NCBI RefSeq assembly: GCF_003148465.1
Contig: NZ_QGGI01000009.1
Span: 24,613 to 88,612, forward strand
Origin: Oceanotoga teriensis
GTDB lineage: Bacteria > Thermotogota > Thermotogae > Petrotogales > Petrotogaceae
DNA: 64,000 bases
Direction of reading: 5' to 3'
The translations under genes and the position numbers were made by a program. The notes below the pieces were generated by a model that was given only the letters and a program-made list of their open reading frames with translations, did no database searches and had not been told where the DNA came from. Below, in pieces: positions 43,993-52,680 of this stretch. Positions within the stretch are counted from its first letter, which is position 1, and the number at the start of each line of letters is the position of its first letter.

Positions 43993-45762
43993 TCATAATG
44001 GATTTGTGGCATTTTTAAGCCATTCTTTCTCATCTTCTGTTAAGAATTCTTCAAGTTTATCATAGACATTTTTATGGAAATCGTTTAACCATTTAATTTC
44101 TTCTTTTGACATTAATTCTTTTATGATAGGCCTTGTATCTATTGGACAGACTGTTATTGTTTCAAATTCCATAAATTGTCCAAATTCAGTTTTTTCAGAT
44201 TTCTTGACTAAAAGAGTATTTTCAATTCTTATACCATGTGAGTCTTTTATATATATACCAGGTTCATTGGTAACTATCATTCCATCTTCAAGTTTGTATT
44301 TATTATATTGTGTTCTAATACCGTGAGGGCCTTCATGAACGTTTAAAAAGAACCCTATTCCATGTCCAGTTCCACATTTATAGTCCAATCCATATTCCCA
44401 TATAGGTCTTCTTGCGAGTATATCGAGATTAGTCCCTGTACATCCATATAAAAATTTCCCCATTGATAGATTTATCATTGCTTTTAAGACCAATGTATAA
44501 TCACGTTTTTCTGTTTCTGTTAATTCTCCTATCTTAATAGTACGAGTTATATCTGTGGTTCCATCGAGATATTGTTCACCAGAATCTAAAAGATAGAAGC
44601 CTTTGTTTTCAAATTTTTTATTAGAATTTTTAGTAGCTTTATAATGCATCATTGCGGCATTTTCTTTATAGGCAGATATATAATCAAAGCTTGAACCTTT
44701 AGAATATTTATCTTTAGATCTTAAATTTATTAGTTTTTCTTGTGCTTTTATTTCATCAAGTTCAGTTTTTTCTGATTCATCTATCCATTTCAGAAATTTA
44801 ACCATATAAATACCATCTCTAATATGAGATTTTTTTAAGTTGTTTATTTCTATTTCATTTTTTTTAGATTTCATCAGAGTTGTTATGTTTATATCTTCTA
44901 GTAATTTTATGTTTTTATTTATAGACATATAAAGTAAATAACTTGTTTTATCAGGATCTATGAATATTTTTTTTGATTTTAAATTTTTTACAAAATCAAA
45001 GATTTTTATGTAATCATCTATTTTTATTCCATCATATTCTAATTTTTCGATTAGTTCATTAGAAATTTTTTCTTTATCCACAAATAAAATAGTTGAGTCT
45101 TTATTCAGAAAACAATAAGAATAAAAAACAGGGTTATTATTTACATCATGTCCTCTTAAATTGAGTAACCAAGCTATATCATCTAAAGAAGAAAGTAATA
45201 AGGAATCACATTCTCTTTTTTTCAGTTCAGCTAAAACTTCTTTTTTCTTTTCAGTTCTGGATTTTCCTGCGAATTTTATATCATGATCCATTATATGATC
45301 ATTTGGAATTATTGGTCTATCATTCCAAATTTTATCTATTAAATCTATATCATATATTAATTCTATGTTTTTTTTATCTAGAATATTTTTTAATTCTCTT
45401 ATTTCATTCAATGAAAAAGTTCTGCCATCAAATCCAATTTTTGAATTTTCTTCAAGATTATCAAAAATCCATTCTTTAAAATCAGGAGTATCTGGTTCTC
45501 CCATTTTAAAAAGTTCTATTGTAGAATTTTTTAATTGTTTTTCTGCTTGTATAAAATATCTTCCATCAGTCCAAAGACCTGCTTTTTCTTTTAAAATAAC
45601 AGCTGTACCAGCAGATCCGGTAAATCCGGTTATAAATTCTCTACATTTCCAGTATTCTGCAACATACTCGCTTTTATGAGCATCAAAACTTGGTACTATA
45701 TAAGCTGAAATTTCATTTTCTTGCATAAGTTTTCTTATGTTTTTTAATCTTTCTTTTATCAA
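43993..45762 (-). CDS. Xaa-Pro aminopeptidase (M24B, three-domain aminopeptidase P)
   Basis: Removes N-terminal residues before proline. Two creatinase-like N-terminal domains (about 1-130 and 135-300) are followed by the pita-bread metalloprotease domain (about 305-530) and a C-terminal extension ending in WLKNATNPL. Metal ligands are seen as the two aspartates in DSGEQYLDGTTDITRT, the histidine of GTGHGIGFFLNVHEGPHGI, and the glutamates of TNEPGIYI and RIENTLLV. At 589 residues it matches the long eukaryotic-type aminopeptidase P group also found in many bacteria. The start is a TTG at 45762 with GGGGGTG upstream. Monocistronic; the region 43846-43992 before arcA separates it. Confidence 0.92.
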   Translation of the reverse strand: MIKERLKNIRKLMQENEISAYIVPSFDAHKSEYVAEYWKCREFITGFTGSAGTAVILKEKAGLWTDGRYFIQAEKQLKNSTIELFKMGEPDTPDFKEWIFDNLEENSKIGFDGRTFSLNEIRELKNILDKKNIELIYDIDLIDKIWNDRPIIPNDHIMDHDIKFAGKSRTEKKKEVLAELKKRECDSLLLSSLDDIAWLLNLRGHDVNNNPVFYSYCFLNKDSTILFVDKEKISNELIEKLEYDGIKIDDYIKIFDFVKNLKSKKIFIDPDKTSYLLYMSINKNIKLLEDINITTLMKSKKNEIEINNLKKSHIRDGIYMVKFLKWIDESEKTELDEIKAQEKLINLRSKDKYSKGSSFDYISAYKENAAMMHYKATKNSNKKFENKGFYLLDSGEQYLDGTTDITRTIKIGELTETEKRDYTLVLKAMINLSMGKFLYGCTGTNLDILARRPIWEYGLDYKCGTGHGIGFFLNVHEGPHGIRTQYNKYKLEDGMIVTNEPGIYIKDSHGIRIENTLLVKKSEKTEFGQFMEFETITVCPIDTRPIIKELMSKEEIKWLNDFHKNVYDKLEEFLTEDEKEWLKNATNPL

Positions 45763-46217
45763 AATGATTCACCCCCATATTATTTTTTTCATATTAAATT
45801 TTACTATATTATTTTTAACTTCCAAAATGTTTATTTAACTTTTTTATATTTATATTTTTTTTAATGAACAAAAGTTAACCAAATTGAAAGGATAAAGAAA
45901 GTGTTACTTTAAAATTAAAAACTATAATTCATATTGAGAGGACAAAAAAATTTAAAAAATTAAAAACTTTTTAAAATTAATATATCATGTGAAAAATTTA
46001 TTTTGATTTTTACATGATAAAAATAATTCTTTATTAATAATCAAAGTCTTTTTCTTGTTTAACCAAACTGTAATAAATAATCAAACTTGAGTTTAGGAAA
46101 TAGATTTATAATCATATTGAAAGTCATAAAAAATTGTGTTTATCATAACACGATTGTAATTTAAAACAATATGTGAAAAAATTCATAATATTTCACAATA
46201 GTATGGAGGTGTTATAT
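45763..46217. other. Long AT-rich divergent region before tusA
   Basis: No gene is seen in these 455 bp between the aminopeptidase P gene and tusA. It contains TATCATGT (45983-45990) with ACATGATA (46012-46019), an imperfect 14-bp hairpin, and TGTGAAA (46172-46178) with TTTCACA (46191-46197) just before the tusA ribosome binding site. Three loosely similar ATTGA(A/G)AG segments start near 45883, 45933 and 46116. Such length and structure suggest that the sulfur operon is controlled. Confidence 0.6.
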
Positions 46218-46457
46218 ATGGCAGATTACAATGTTACTAAAACACTTGATGTTATGGGAGAAGTTTGTCCTGTACCTGATGTTGAAACAAAGAGAGCTTT
46301 GAAAAAGATGAAAGCAGGAGAAATACTTGAAGTATTAATAGACTATCCGATGTCTAAAGAAAGAATTCCAGAAACTGTAAAAAAAATGGGACATGAAGTT
46401 TTAGAAGTTAAAGATGCTGGAACATCAGAATGGAAAATTTATATTAAAGTAAATTAA
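46218..46457 (+). CDS. tusA: TusA-family sulfur carrier protein
   Basis: Small sulfurtransferase that carries persulfide on a cysteine. The start is the ATG at 46218 with GGAGGTG upstream; a longer frame to 46173 has no such site. The 79-residue product has the hallmark CPVPDVETKRAL (CPxP motif; cysteine near residue 15), then GEILEVLIDYPMSKERIPETVKKMGHEVLE. First gene of the tusA-yeeE-dsrEFH operon, where it would accept sulfur brought in by YeeE or hand it to DsrE. Confidence 0.93.
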   Translation: MADYNVTKTLDVMGEVCPVPDVETKRALKKMKAGEILEVLIDYPMSKERIPETVKKMGHEVLEVKDAGTSEWKIYIKVN

Positions 46458-46464
46458 AAAATCG

Positions 46465-46484
46465 GGATGATAATAAGGGGGTTT
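46465..46484 (+). promoter_or_regulatory. yeeE ribosome-binding region complementary to the candidate Pho small RNA
   Basis: GGATGATAAT (46465-46474) and GGGGTTT (46478-46484) are both exactly complementary to the candidate small RNA at 57037-57056, with three unmatched bases between. The GGGGG is the ribosome binding site of yeeE (start 46490). Pairing is a prediction. Confidence 0.35.
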
Positions 46485-46489
46485 TTTAA

Positions 46490-47482
46490 ATGACTTGGAC
46501 AGGATTACTGATGGGTTTTTTGTTTGGTATATTGTTACAAAGGGGTAGGGTTTGTTTTAATTCTGCATTTCGTGATATAAAACTTATGAAAGACAATTAT
46601 TTATTTAAAATAGCTGTTTTATCTGTTGCAATTTCAATGATATTATTTCATTTTTTTGCACAATTTGGTTGGATAAGAATGAATCCGGCTGCTTTTAACT
46701 GGATAGGAACTGTACTTGGGGCATTTATATTTGGTATGGGTATGGTTCTTGGTGGCGGTTGTGCTTCCGGAGTTACATATAGAATTGGAGAAGGTATGAC
46801 AACTGCATGGTTTGCAGCAATTTTTTATGGTTTAACTGCTTATGCTACTAAAAAAGGTTCTTTGAATTTTATAATTAAAGCTTTAAAACCATATGATGTT
46901 AAAGTAACAGGACAGAGCGAACTATATGCAGAAACTACAGGTATTACAGTATCTTCTATTTTAAATATAAATCCTTGGATACCTGCAATTATAATAGCAG
47001 CATTGTTATTATGGTATGTTTTTGGAACGAAAACTACACATAGAGAATCTAAAATAAATTGGATAACTTTATCTATATTACTTGCAATTCTTTCAGGTGT
47101 TGCTTATATAGTTAGTTATGCAGCTGGAAGAAATTATGGTTTTGGTATTACAGGTCCATGGGTTAATCTATGGAATAGTTTCTTAACAGGTGTTAAACTT
47201 GATTGGGGTGCATTGTCTATTATAGGTATAATCTTAGGTTCTGCAGTTTCAGCTATAGCAGCTAAAGAATTTAAACTTAGAATGCCAAAGGATCCTATGA
47301 CATATGTAAGAGTTATGATTGGTGGAGCTATGATGGGTTTTGGTGCTTCAATAGATTATGGTTGTAATATAGGTCATTTCTTTGTTGGATTGCCTATGCT
47401 TGGTATAAGTTCAATAGTTGCATCAATATTCTTTATTTTAGGAAACTGGACAATGACATGGTTCATGTTTGAAAGAGATTAA
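46490..47482 (+). CDS. yeeE: YeeE/YedE-family sulfur (thiosulfate-type) transporter
   Basis: Membrane protein with about nine helices. The conserved cysteines of the family are in GRVCFNSAFRD near residue 23, GGGCASGVTYRIGEG near 84 and DYGCNIGHFF near 297. The known relative TsuA passes thiosulfate along such cysteines through an hourglass channel. GRNYGFGITGPW near 206 is also typical. 330 residues, both halves present. AAGGGGG precedes the ATG. Next to tusA and dsrEFH, so imported sulfur is likely handed on as persulfide. Whether it carries thiosulfate or another sulfur or selenium anion is not shown. Confidence 0.9.
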   Translation: MTWTGLLMGFLFGILLQRGRVCFNSAFRDIKLMKDNYLFKIAVLSVAISMILFHFFAQFGWIRMNPAAFNWIGTVLGAFIFGMGMVLGGGCASGVTYRIGEGMTTAWFAAIFYGLTAYATKKGSLNFIIKALKPYDVKVTGQSELYAETTGITVSSILNINPWIPAIIIAALLLWYVFGTKTTHRESKINWITLSILLAILSGVAYIVSYAAGRNYGFGITGPWVNLWNSFLTGVKLDWGALSIIGIILGSAVSAIAAKEFKLRMPKDPMTYVRVMIGGAMMGFGASIDYGCNIGHFFVGLPMLGISSIVASIFFILGNWTMTWFMFERD

Positions 47483-47499
47483 TTCAGGAGGTTTTTTAT

Positions 47500-47856
47500 A
47501 TGAAAATCACTATACAGGTGATGGCTCAACCTTATACTTATGAAGATATAGATTCTGCTATAAAAATTGCAGATGCAGCCTTAGATAAAGGCCATGACGT
47601 GAGCATATTTTTATTTTGTGATTCTGTTTTAGCTATAAATTCACTTGTTAAACCTATAAGAGTTGATAGAGATATACCTAGAATTCTTGAAACTATGATC
47701 GAAGAAAAAAAATTGAATGTTGAAATTTGTGGTATATGTATGGATTATAGGGGAGTTTCTAAAGAGAATATAATTAAAGGTTCAAGAATAAGTGGACTTC
47801 CAGAATTAGCAGAACTTGTATATAATTCAGATAGATTTATAAATTTCATGGCGTGA
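47500..47856 (+). CDS. dsrE: DsrE/TusD-family sulfur relay protein
   Basis: Small alpha/beta protein of the DsrE fold. The start MKITIQVMAQPYTYEDIDSA leads into strand 1. The likely active cysteines are in EICGICMDYRG near residues 80-83, at the place of the TusD/DsrE cysteine. It is expected to form a DsrE2F2H2-type hexamer with the next two genes. It is the only subunit of the three with cysteines, so it alone can carry persulfide. 118 residues. AGGAGG precedes the ATG. Confidence 0.87.
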   Translation: MKITIQVMAQPYTYEDIDSAIKIADAALDKGHDVSIFLFCDSVLAINSLVKPIRVDRDIPRILETMIEEKKLNVEICGICMDYRGVSKENIIKGSRISGLPELAELVYNSDRFINFMA

Positions 47857-47867
47857 GGTGGAGTTTA

Positions 47868-48224
47868 ATGGATAAAAAAATATTATTTGTTGTCTATCAG
47901 GCGCCAGTTGGATCGATTTGGACTAATGAAGCTTTCAGAACAGCGTTTGGTATGTATGGAGAAGATATAGAACCATCAGTTTTATTTGTTGATGAAGCAA
48001 GTATATCTTTAAGTAAGAATACAAAACCTGAAACTCTTGGGTTGCTTCCTATAAGTATGGTTCATAGATTTGTGAAAAGATATGAAACGGAAGTTTTTGG
48101 AGTTGAAGAACATTTTGAAAAATTTGGTGTTTCTGATATAGATGAAAATTTTAATGCAAAAATAATGAAAGAAGAAGAATTAAATGATTTTTTTCATTCT
48201 TTTGATAATGTAATCTTTATGTGA
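47868..48224 (+). CDS. dsrF: DsrF/TusC-family sulfur relay protein
   Basis: Second subunit of the probable DsrEFH complex. The start is the ATG at 47868 (MDKKILFVVYQAPVGSIWTNEAFRTAFG), with GAGGTGGAG upstream; the GTG at 47853 overlaps that site and the dsrE stop. The YGEDIEPSVLFVDEAS segment is the usual DsrE-fold second strand and helix. No cysteine is present, as in many TusC proteins. 118 residues; 10 bp before dsrH. Confidence 0.82.
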   Translation: MDKKILFVVYQAPVGSIWTNEAFRTAFGMYGEDIEPSVLFVDEASISLSKNTKPETLGLLPISMVHRFVKRYETEVFGVEEHFEKFGVSDIDENFNAKIMKEEELNDFFHSFDNVIFM

Positions 48225-48234
48225 GGTGTTTTAA

Positions 48235-48504
48235 ATGGCACTAGTATTGGTAAAGCATGGTCTTGATAATCCTGCTGCAAAAATTCTCATATCTAATACA
48301 AAATCAGATGATTCTGTCGTATTTATTCAAAATGGAGCTTTTTGGGCAAGGGATGAAAAAGTGAATGAAATAAAAGGTAAAAAATATGTTTTAAAAGATG
48401 ATTTTTTGAGTAGAGGTTATGATGAAAGTACTTCTAAAGTTGATTTGATAGATTATTCAGAGTTTGTAGATATTCTTGAAAAAGAAGAAAAAACAATAGG
48501 ATAA
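48235..48504 (+). CDS. dsrH: DsrH/TusB-family sulfur relay protein
   Basis: Third subunit, 89 residues. The pattern VFIQNGAFWARD near residue 29 and the C-terminal IDYSEFVDILEKEEKTIG are typical of DsrH/TusB. It has no cysteine, so it would be structural. GAGGTG precedes the ATG. Last gene of the operon, followed by a long terminator hairpin. Confidence 0.8.
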   Translation: MALVLVKHGLDNPAAKILISNTKSDDSVVFIQNGAFWARDEKVNEIKGKKYVLKDDFLSRGYDESTSKVDLIDYSEFVDILEKEEKTIG

Positions 48505-48523
48505 TAGATGTATAAGATTTAAA

Positions 48524-48588
48524 AATAATACCTCCAGAGTGGATTATAATTTATAAAAATTATAAAACTACTTTGGAGGTTTATTATT
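48524..48588. terminator. Long hairpin terminator after dsrH
   Basis: AATAATACCTCCA (48524-48536) pairs with TGGAGG-TTTATTATT (48574-48588), with an inner ATAATTT/AAATTAT stem. It lies between convergent genes and can act both ways. Confidence 0.7.
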
Positions 48589-48592
48589 TATT

Positions 48593-49444
48593 TTACATAT
48601 ATATAGAATCTAAGTATATAGCTTTACCTCCTACTTTTACTGCATTTATTGTTGTTGTTTTTTCTATTATTACTTTTATTTTTGATGGTTTATTCATACT
48701 CAAACCTTGTTGAAATAATAATTGTTTATTTGCTTCATATATTTTATGTTTTATTAAATAACATCCCAATGCACCACTTGCAGTACCAGTTGCTGATTCT
48801 TCTGGTATTCCAAGATGTGGAGCAAAATTTCTTGAAGATGCATGAAATTCATTTTTTGGAATACAAAATAAATGAAAGCTTGCAATATTATTTTGATTAC
48901 AAATATTTTCTATTTTTTTCATATTTGGAGTTATTTGATTTAATGCCTCTAAAGATTTTATAGGTATCATTAAGTCATTTAATCCAGTCGATACTATCTC
49001 TATTGGTATATCTTCTAAAAGTTCATTTTTATCTATGTTTAATGCATTTGTTATTAATTCTTGATTCAATTTTTCTTGGAAATTTGGAAGATTTTGATTC
49101 ATAAAGATTTCAGAGTTTTTATTACATTCAATTTCTAATATACCATCTTTTGTTTCTTGAGTATATTTACCTTGAGATATTATTTTTTCTTTTATTAAAA
49201 GTGAAAAAGCAGCAATTGTTGCATGGCCACATAGATTTACTTCTTCTTTTGGAGTAAAAAATCTTATTTTAAAATCTGCTTTATTTGAATTAGAAACAAA
49301 TGCAGTTTCTGAATATCCAATATTTTTAGCAATTAACTTCATCTTTTTTTCATCAAAGTTATCTGCATTTAATACTATACCAGCAGGGTTTCCACCATTG
49401 ATTGTTTCTGCAAATGAAGAAAGTCTGTCAACTTTTATTTTCAA
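48593..49444 (-). CDS. PhzF-family isomerase/epimerase-like protein
   Basis: PhzF-fold protein (diaminopimelate-epimerase-like). It has GGNPAGIVLNAD near residue 17, the catalytic-glutamate segment GYSETAFV near 44, EVNLCGHATIAAF near 71, and the second-half signature EESATGTASGAL near 216. 283 residues, complete. Outside phenazine clusters such proteins have unknown substrates, and no phenazine genes are here. Monocistronic. Confidence 0.9.
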   Translation of the reverse strand: MKIKVDRLSSFAETINGGNPAGIVLNADNFDEKKMKLIAKNIGYSETAFVSNSNKADFKIRFFTPKEEVNLCGHATIAAFSLLIKEKIISQGKYTQETKDGILEIECNKNSEIFMNQNLPNFQEKLNQELITNALNIDKNELLEDIPIEIVSTGLNDLMIPIKSLEALNQITPNMKKIENICNQNNIASFHLFCIPKNEFHASSRNFAPHLGIPEESATGTASGALGCYLIKHKIYEANKQLLFQQGLSMNKPSKIKVIIEKTTTINAVKVGGKAIYLDSIYM

Positions 49445-49568
49445 AATAATTCCCCCTTTTAATAATTATTATAACAAATTATTTACTTATCACTAATTTT
49501 TTTAATAATATTATAATAATTTTTATGCAATAATGGTATTTTGAGTATAAAAAATTTGGAGATGATTT

Positions 49569-50336
49569 ATGGATAAAAAAGTATTGAATATAATTTATTT
49601 TTCTGGAACTGGAAATACTAAGACATTGGTAGATGAAACGATTTCTTTTTTTGAAGAAAAAGATTATACAATAAATAAATTTAAGTTAGAAAACTTAAAG
49701 GATGTATCTTTTTTGAATGAAGATGATATTAATTGTATAGCTTTTCCCGTGGCGGTTCATACTACATATCCTTTTGTTAGAGAGTTTATAGAGGAATTAC
49801 CAATTGGAAAGTTTAATTTTTTTGTTTTTACTACACTTGCTGGTCCATATAGTGGTGTTCCAAAATATATTAAAAATGAATTTTCTAAAAAGGGATATAA
49901 TATTTTAGGAATAAAAGAAATAACAATGCCAAGTAATTTAGTTCCTAAAAGTATAGATGAGTTAAAGAATAATAGTATAAAAACAAAAGCTATAGATAAA
50001 TTAAAAGATTTTTTAGAAAAAGTTATAAATCAAAATAAAGATATACCGAAGAATAAATTTTTGACAGATATGTTTATTCCTGTTGCAAATAGTAAATGGA
50101 TATGGAATTTTATGCAAAAATTTTTAAAACTTCATATAGATGAAAATGAATGTATAAATTGTGGATTATGTTCAAGAATATGTCCAGTTTCTAATATAAT
50201 AAAAGAAGATTATCCTAAAATAATGGATAATTGTCAAAGTTGTATGAGATGTATTTCTTATTGTCCTAAGAAGGCTATAAAATCAGGTAAAAAAGATTTT
50301 ATGCAGTATAAAGCATTACCAATTTCAAAATTATGA
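49569..50336 (+). CDS. Flavodoxin-ferredoxin fusion (EFR1 family)
   Basis: N-terminal flavodoxin domain (residues about 1-150) with the FMN phosphate loop YFSGTGNTK near residue 10. The C-terminal bacterial ferredoxin domain has two 4Fe-4S motifs, CINCGLCSRICP near 196 and CQSCMRCISYCP near 219. This is the EFR1 architecture found in anaerobes; the partner is unknown. 255 residues. GGAGATG precedes the ATG, and a clear terminator follows. Confidence 0.92.
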   Translation: MDKKVLNIIYFSGTGNTKTLVDETISFFEEKDYTINKFKLENLKDVSFLNEDDINCIAFPVAVHTTYPFVREFIEELPIGKFNFFVFTTLAGPYSGVPKYIKNEFSKKGYNILGIKEITMPSNLVPKSIDELKNNSIKTKAIDKLKDFLEKVINQNKDIPKNKFLTDMFIPVANSKWIWNFMQKFLKLHIDENECINCGLCSRICPVSNIIKEDYPKIMDNCQSCMRCISYCPKKAIKSGKKDFMQYKALPISKL

Positions 50337-50337
50337 G

Positions 50338-50374
50338 AAATGAGATTATCTTTTTTAGATAATCTCATTTTTTT
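50338..50374. terminator. Intrinsic terminator
   Basis: AAATGAGATTATC (50338-50350) pairs with GATAATCTCATTT (50358-50370), followed by T. Lies between convergent genes. Confidence 0.85.
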
Positions 50375-51723
50375 GTTGAGTATATTATTTGTTTGTTTTT
50401 AAATATTTTAGAATTTTGAACATCTTTTATCATGAATAATAAACTTGTTATAAAAGTTATGAATTCTGCAAAGGCAGTTGTTAACCATAAACCATCTGCT
50501 TCAAAAAGATTTGTCATTATTATTAATCCCATAACTATAAATACTAAACTTCTGTTTATAGATATTATTATGGATTTTAAACTTTCTTTTAAAGCTGCAT
50601 ATGTAGAAGCATTTATTATATTAAACCCACTAAATAAATATGCAAATGATATAAATTTAAATCCATGTTCTACTAAATTTTTTAGAGCCGGATCGTCTTT
50701 TGAGAATAGGTTTATTATCAATGAATTATAAAAATAAGTGAATAAAAAACTTATTATTGCAAATGTGAAACCTATTATCATTGCAAAATTTATCACTCTT
50801 TTTATATTGTCATAGTTTTTAGAACCAAAATTATAACTTATGACTGGTTGCATACCCGTTGACATACCTATCATTACAGAAAATACCATGAAGTTTATAT
50901 ACATTATTATTGATATTGCAGCAACACCGAGTTCACCATAGTATTTTAAAGCTATATTGTTAAATAAGAGAGTAGCAATACTTATAGAGAATTGATTTAC
51001 AAAGTTTGAAGCTCCTATGTAAATACTTTCGATTATGAATTTGAAATTAAATTTAAATTTTGATAATTTTAATATTTTGGGTTTTAAAAAATATAAAAAT
51101 CCTGCTATAAAAGCAAATAATAGACCTAAAACAGTTCCCCAAGCTGCCCCAGCTATTCCCCAACCATATACGCCTATGAATAAATAATCGAGTATTATAT
51201 TTATAACTCCACCTATTACACATAAAAATAATGAATATCCTGCATTTCCATCTGTTCTCGTTGCATATTCAAAAAATATTTTTGGAACATATATTGGAAA
51301 AAATATTGCATATATCATTATATAAGTTTTACTGTATTCATAGAGTTTTTCATTTACCCCCAATAGACCTAATATTTGATCTATGAATAAAATCGTTAAA
51401 ACAGCCATTATAAAACCCGTTATTATAGTTAGAAAAATAGAATAAGTAAAAAGTTCACGGGCTTCTTTTTCTTTTTTTTCTCCAAGTTTTATGGCTATTA
51501 TCGTGTTTGTTCCAGCTGAAAGCATCAATGCGAGTGCAAGACTTGTAGATACTACCGGTAATACCATATTTAGTCCCGCAAGAGCTTCTTTACCAACGTA
51601 TCTTGATATAAATATTCCATCAACCATACCATATAATGCTATGAATATTAGTGTTAGAATTGATGGAAAAACGAATTTACTGAATTTTGTAAAAGTCCAT
51701 TTTTGACCAAAAATCTTTTCCAT
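50365..51723 (-). CDS. MATE-family exporter (second)
   Basis: Twelve-helix MATE transporter. VFPSILTLIFIALYGMVDGIFISRYVGKEALAGLNMVLP near residues 18-56 is the family start, and the second half begins near 235 with ESIYIGASNFVNQFSISIATLLFNN. The NFGSKNYDNIKRVINFA loop near 303 is typical. 452 residues. Start has GGAGTG upstream. Not similar enough to the gene at 33746 to be a recent copy. Substrate unknown. Confidence 0.9.
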   Translation of the reverse strand: MEKIFGQKWTFTKFSKFVFPSILTLIFIALYGMVDGIFISRYVGKEALAGLNMVLPVVSTSLALALMLSAGTNTIIAIKLGEKKEKEARELFTYSIFLTIITGFIMAVLTILFIDQILGLLGVNEKLYEYSKTYIMIYAIFFPIYVPKIFFEYATRTDGNAGYSLFLCVIGGVINIILDYLFIGVYGWGIAGAAWGTVLGLLFAFIAGFLYFLKPKILKLSKFKFNFKFIIESIYIGASNFVNQFSISIATLLFNNIALKYYGELGVAAISIIMYINFMVFSVMIGMSTGMQPVISYNFGSKNYDNIKRVINFAMIIGFTFAIISFLFTYFYNSLIINLFSKDDPALKNLVEHGFKFISFAYLFSGFNIINASTYAALKESLKSIIISINRSLVFIVMGLIIMTNLFEADGLWLTTAFAEFITFITSLLFMIKDVQNSKIFKNKQIIYSTKK

Positions 51724-51873
51724 TTAATCACTCCTTAATTTCTTAATTTAATTTCCTATATGATTATAAACATTATAGTAACTATAAGGTCAAGGCTATT
51801 TTTATATTTGAAGTTAATAAATGATTAAATTTCACTATTTATAACATAGTATATGATAAGTCAATATAAAAAT

Positions 51874-51903
51874 AAAACTAAGGGTTTTAAACCCTTAGTT
51901 TTT
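51874..51903. terminator. Intrinsic terminator at the end of the AlkD-like gene
   Basis: AAAACTAAGGGTTT pairs with AAACCCTTAGTTTT; the stem contains the end of the coding region and has A/T runs on both sides. Confidence 0.8.
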
Positions 51904-52572
51904 AAATTTTTTAAATTTTTCTTTTTTTGTAAGATATTCAAAGGCATTGTAAGTTTTACATTTTGTTTCACCATGATCTATTTCGATATTGCCGATTTTT
52001 TTTGCAGCTTCAATGGCCATATTTTTTAACTCTGGAGTAAAAAAACCGATTGAGATTAAAGCATTGTTCATCATTTCTTTGGCTCGATTTTTTGAATTAT
52101 GTATTTCAGCTTCTATTTTTATCAAATAAGCTTTTAGAAAGTCTATATCTTTTTCTTTAGAATTTTTGCAGTAATTTGATATTATTCCATATCCACATCT
52201 TCTTATATATTCTTTTTCTGAATTTGTCCATTGTTTTACTTTTTTCATCCAAAAAGGTGTTCTTGATATTAATGATGAAAAATAATCAGCAAGTACATAA
52301 TAATTTATATCTTTTATCCATTTGTTTATTTGATATTCAGTCATTAGTTTAGGATCGGCTATCATAGTTGCCAGTATTTGAGCATCAGGTATTTCTGTTT
52401 TCCAAAGCTCCCAAGATAATTCATGGTCTTTTTTTATATTTTTTTGAATTTCTTTTATATCTTTAAAACTTACACCCAAAGTTTTATTTCCAGAACCATG
52501 TTTTATATATATTTTTTTGTTTTGTTCTGTGCCTCTTTCTTGCATTATGGCTAAAACATCTCCGGAGGTCAT
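51895..52572 (-). CDS. AlkD-like DNA alkylation repair family protein
   Basis: All-helical HEAT-like protein resembling the AlkD DNA glycosylase family: VSFKDIKEIQKNIKKDHELSWELWKTEIPDAQILATMIAD near residue 33, and the helix EKEYIRRCGYGIISNYC near 126, which in AlkD carries DNA-binding arginines. The usual tryptophan-rich WD.VD catalytic helix is NYYVLADYF near 94 here, lacking the tryptophan, so base-excision activity is uncertain. 225 residues. Monocistronic with its own terminator. Confidence 0.8.
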   Translation of the reverse strand: MTSGDVLAIMQERGTEQNKKIYIKHGSGNKTLGVSFKDIKEIQKNIKKDHELSWELWKTEIPDAQILATMIADPKLMTEYQINKWIKDINYYVLADYFSSLISRTPFWMKKVKQWTNSEKEYIRRCGYGIISNYCKNSKEKDIDFLKAYLIKIEAEIHNSKNRAKEMMNNALISIGFFTPELKNMAIEAAKKIGNIEIDHGETKCKTYNAFEYLTKKEKFKKFKN

Positions 52573-52680
52573 TTTTATCCGCTCCTCATATTATAATAAT
52601 ATTTTAATATTATCTTAAATATATTATAACATATTTTAGCCTTTATTTTTATCTTTAATTAACAAAAAATATTTATGGAT

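Noticed and set aside
45880-46135. Three ATTGA(A/G)AG segments that look like CRISPR repeat ends
   Set aside because: Spacing is irregular (50 and about 183 bp), identity is short, and there are no cas genes or leader.
46172-46197. CRP/FNR-type site (TGTGA...TCACA) before tusA
   Set aside because: The arms are 16 bp apart instead of 6, so it does not fit a CRP/FNR operator.
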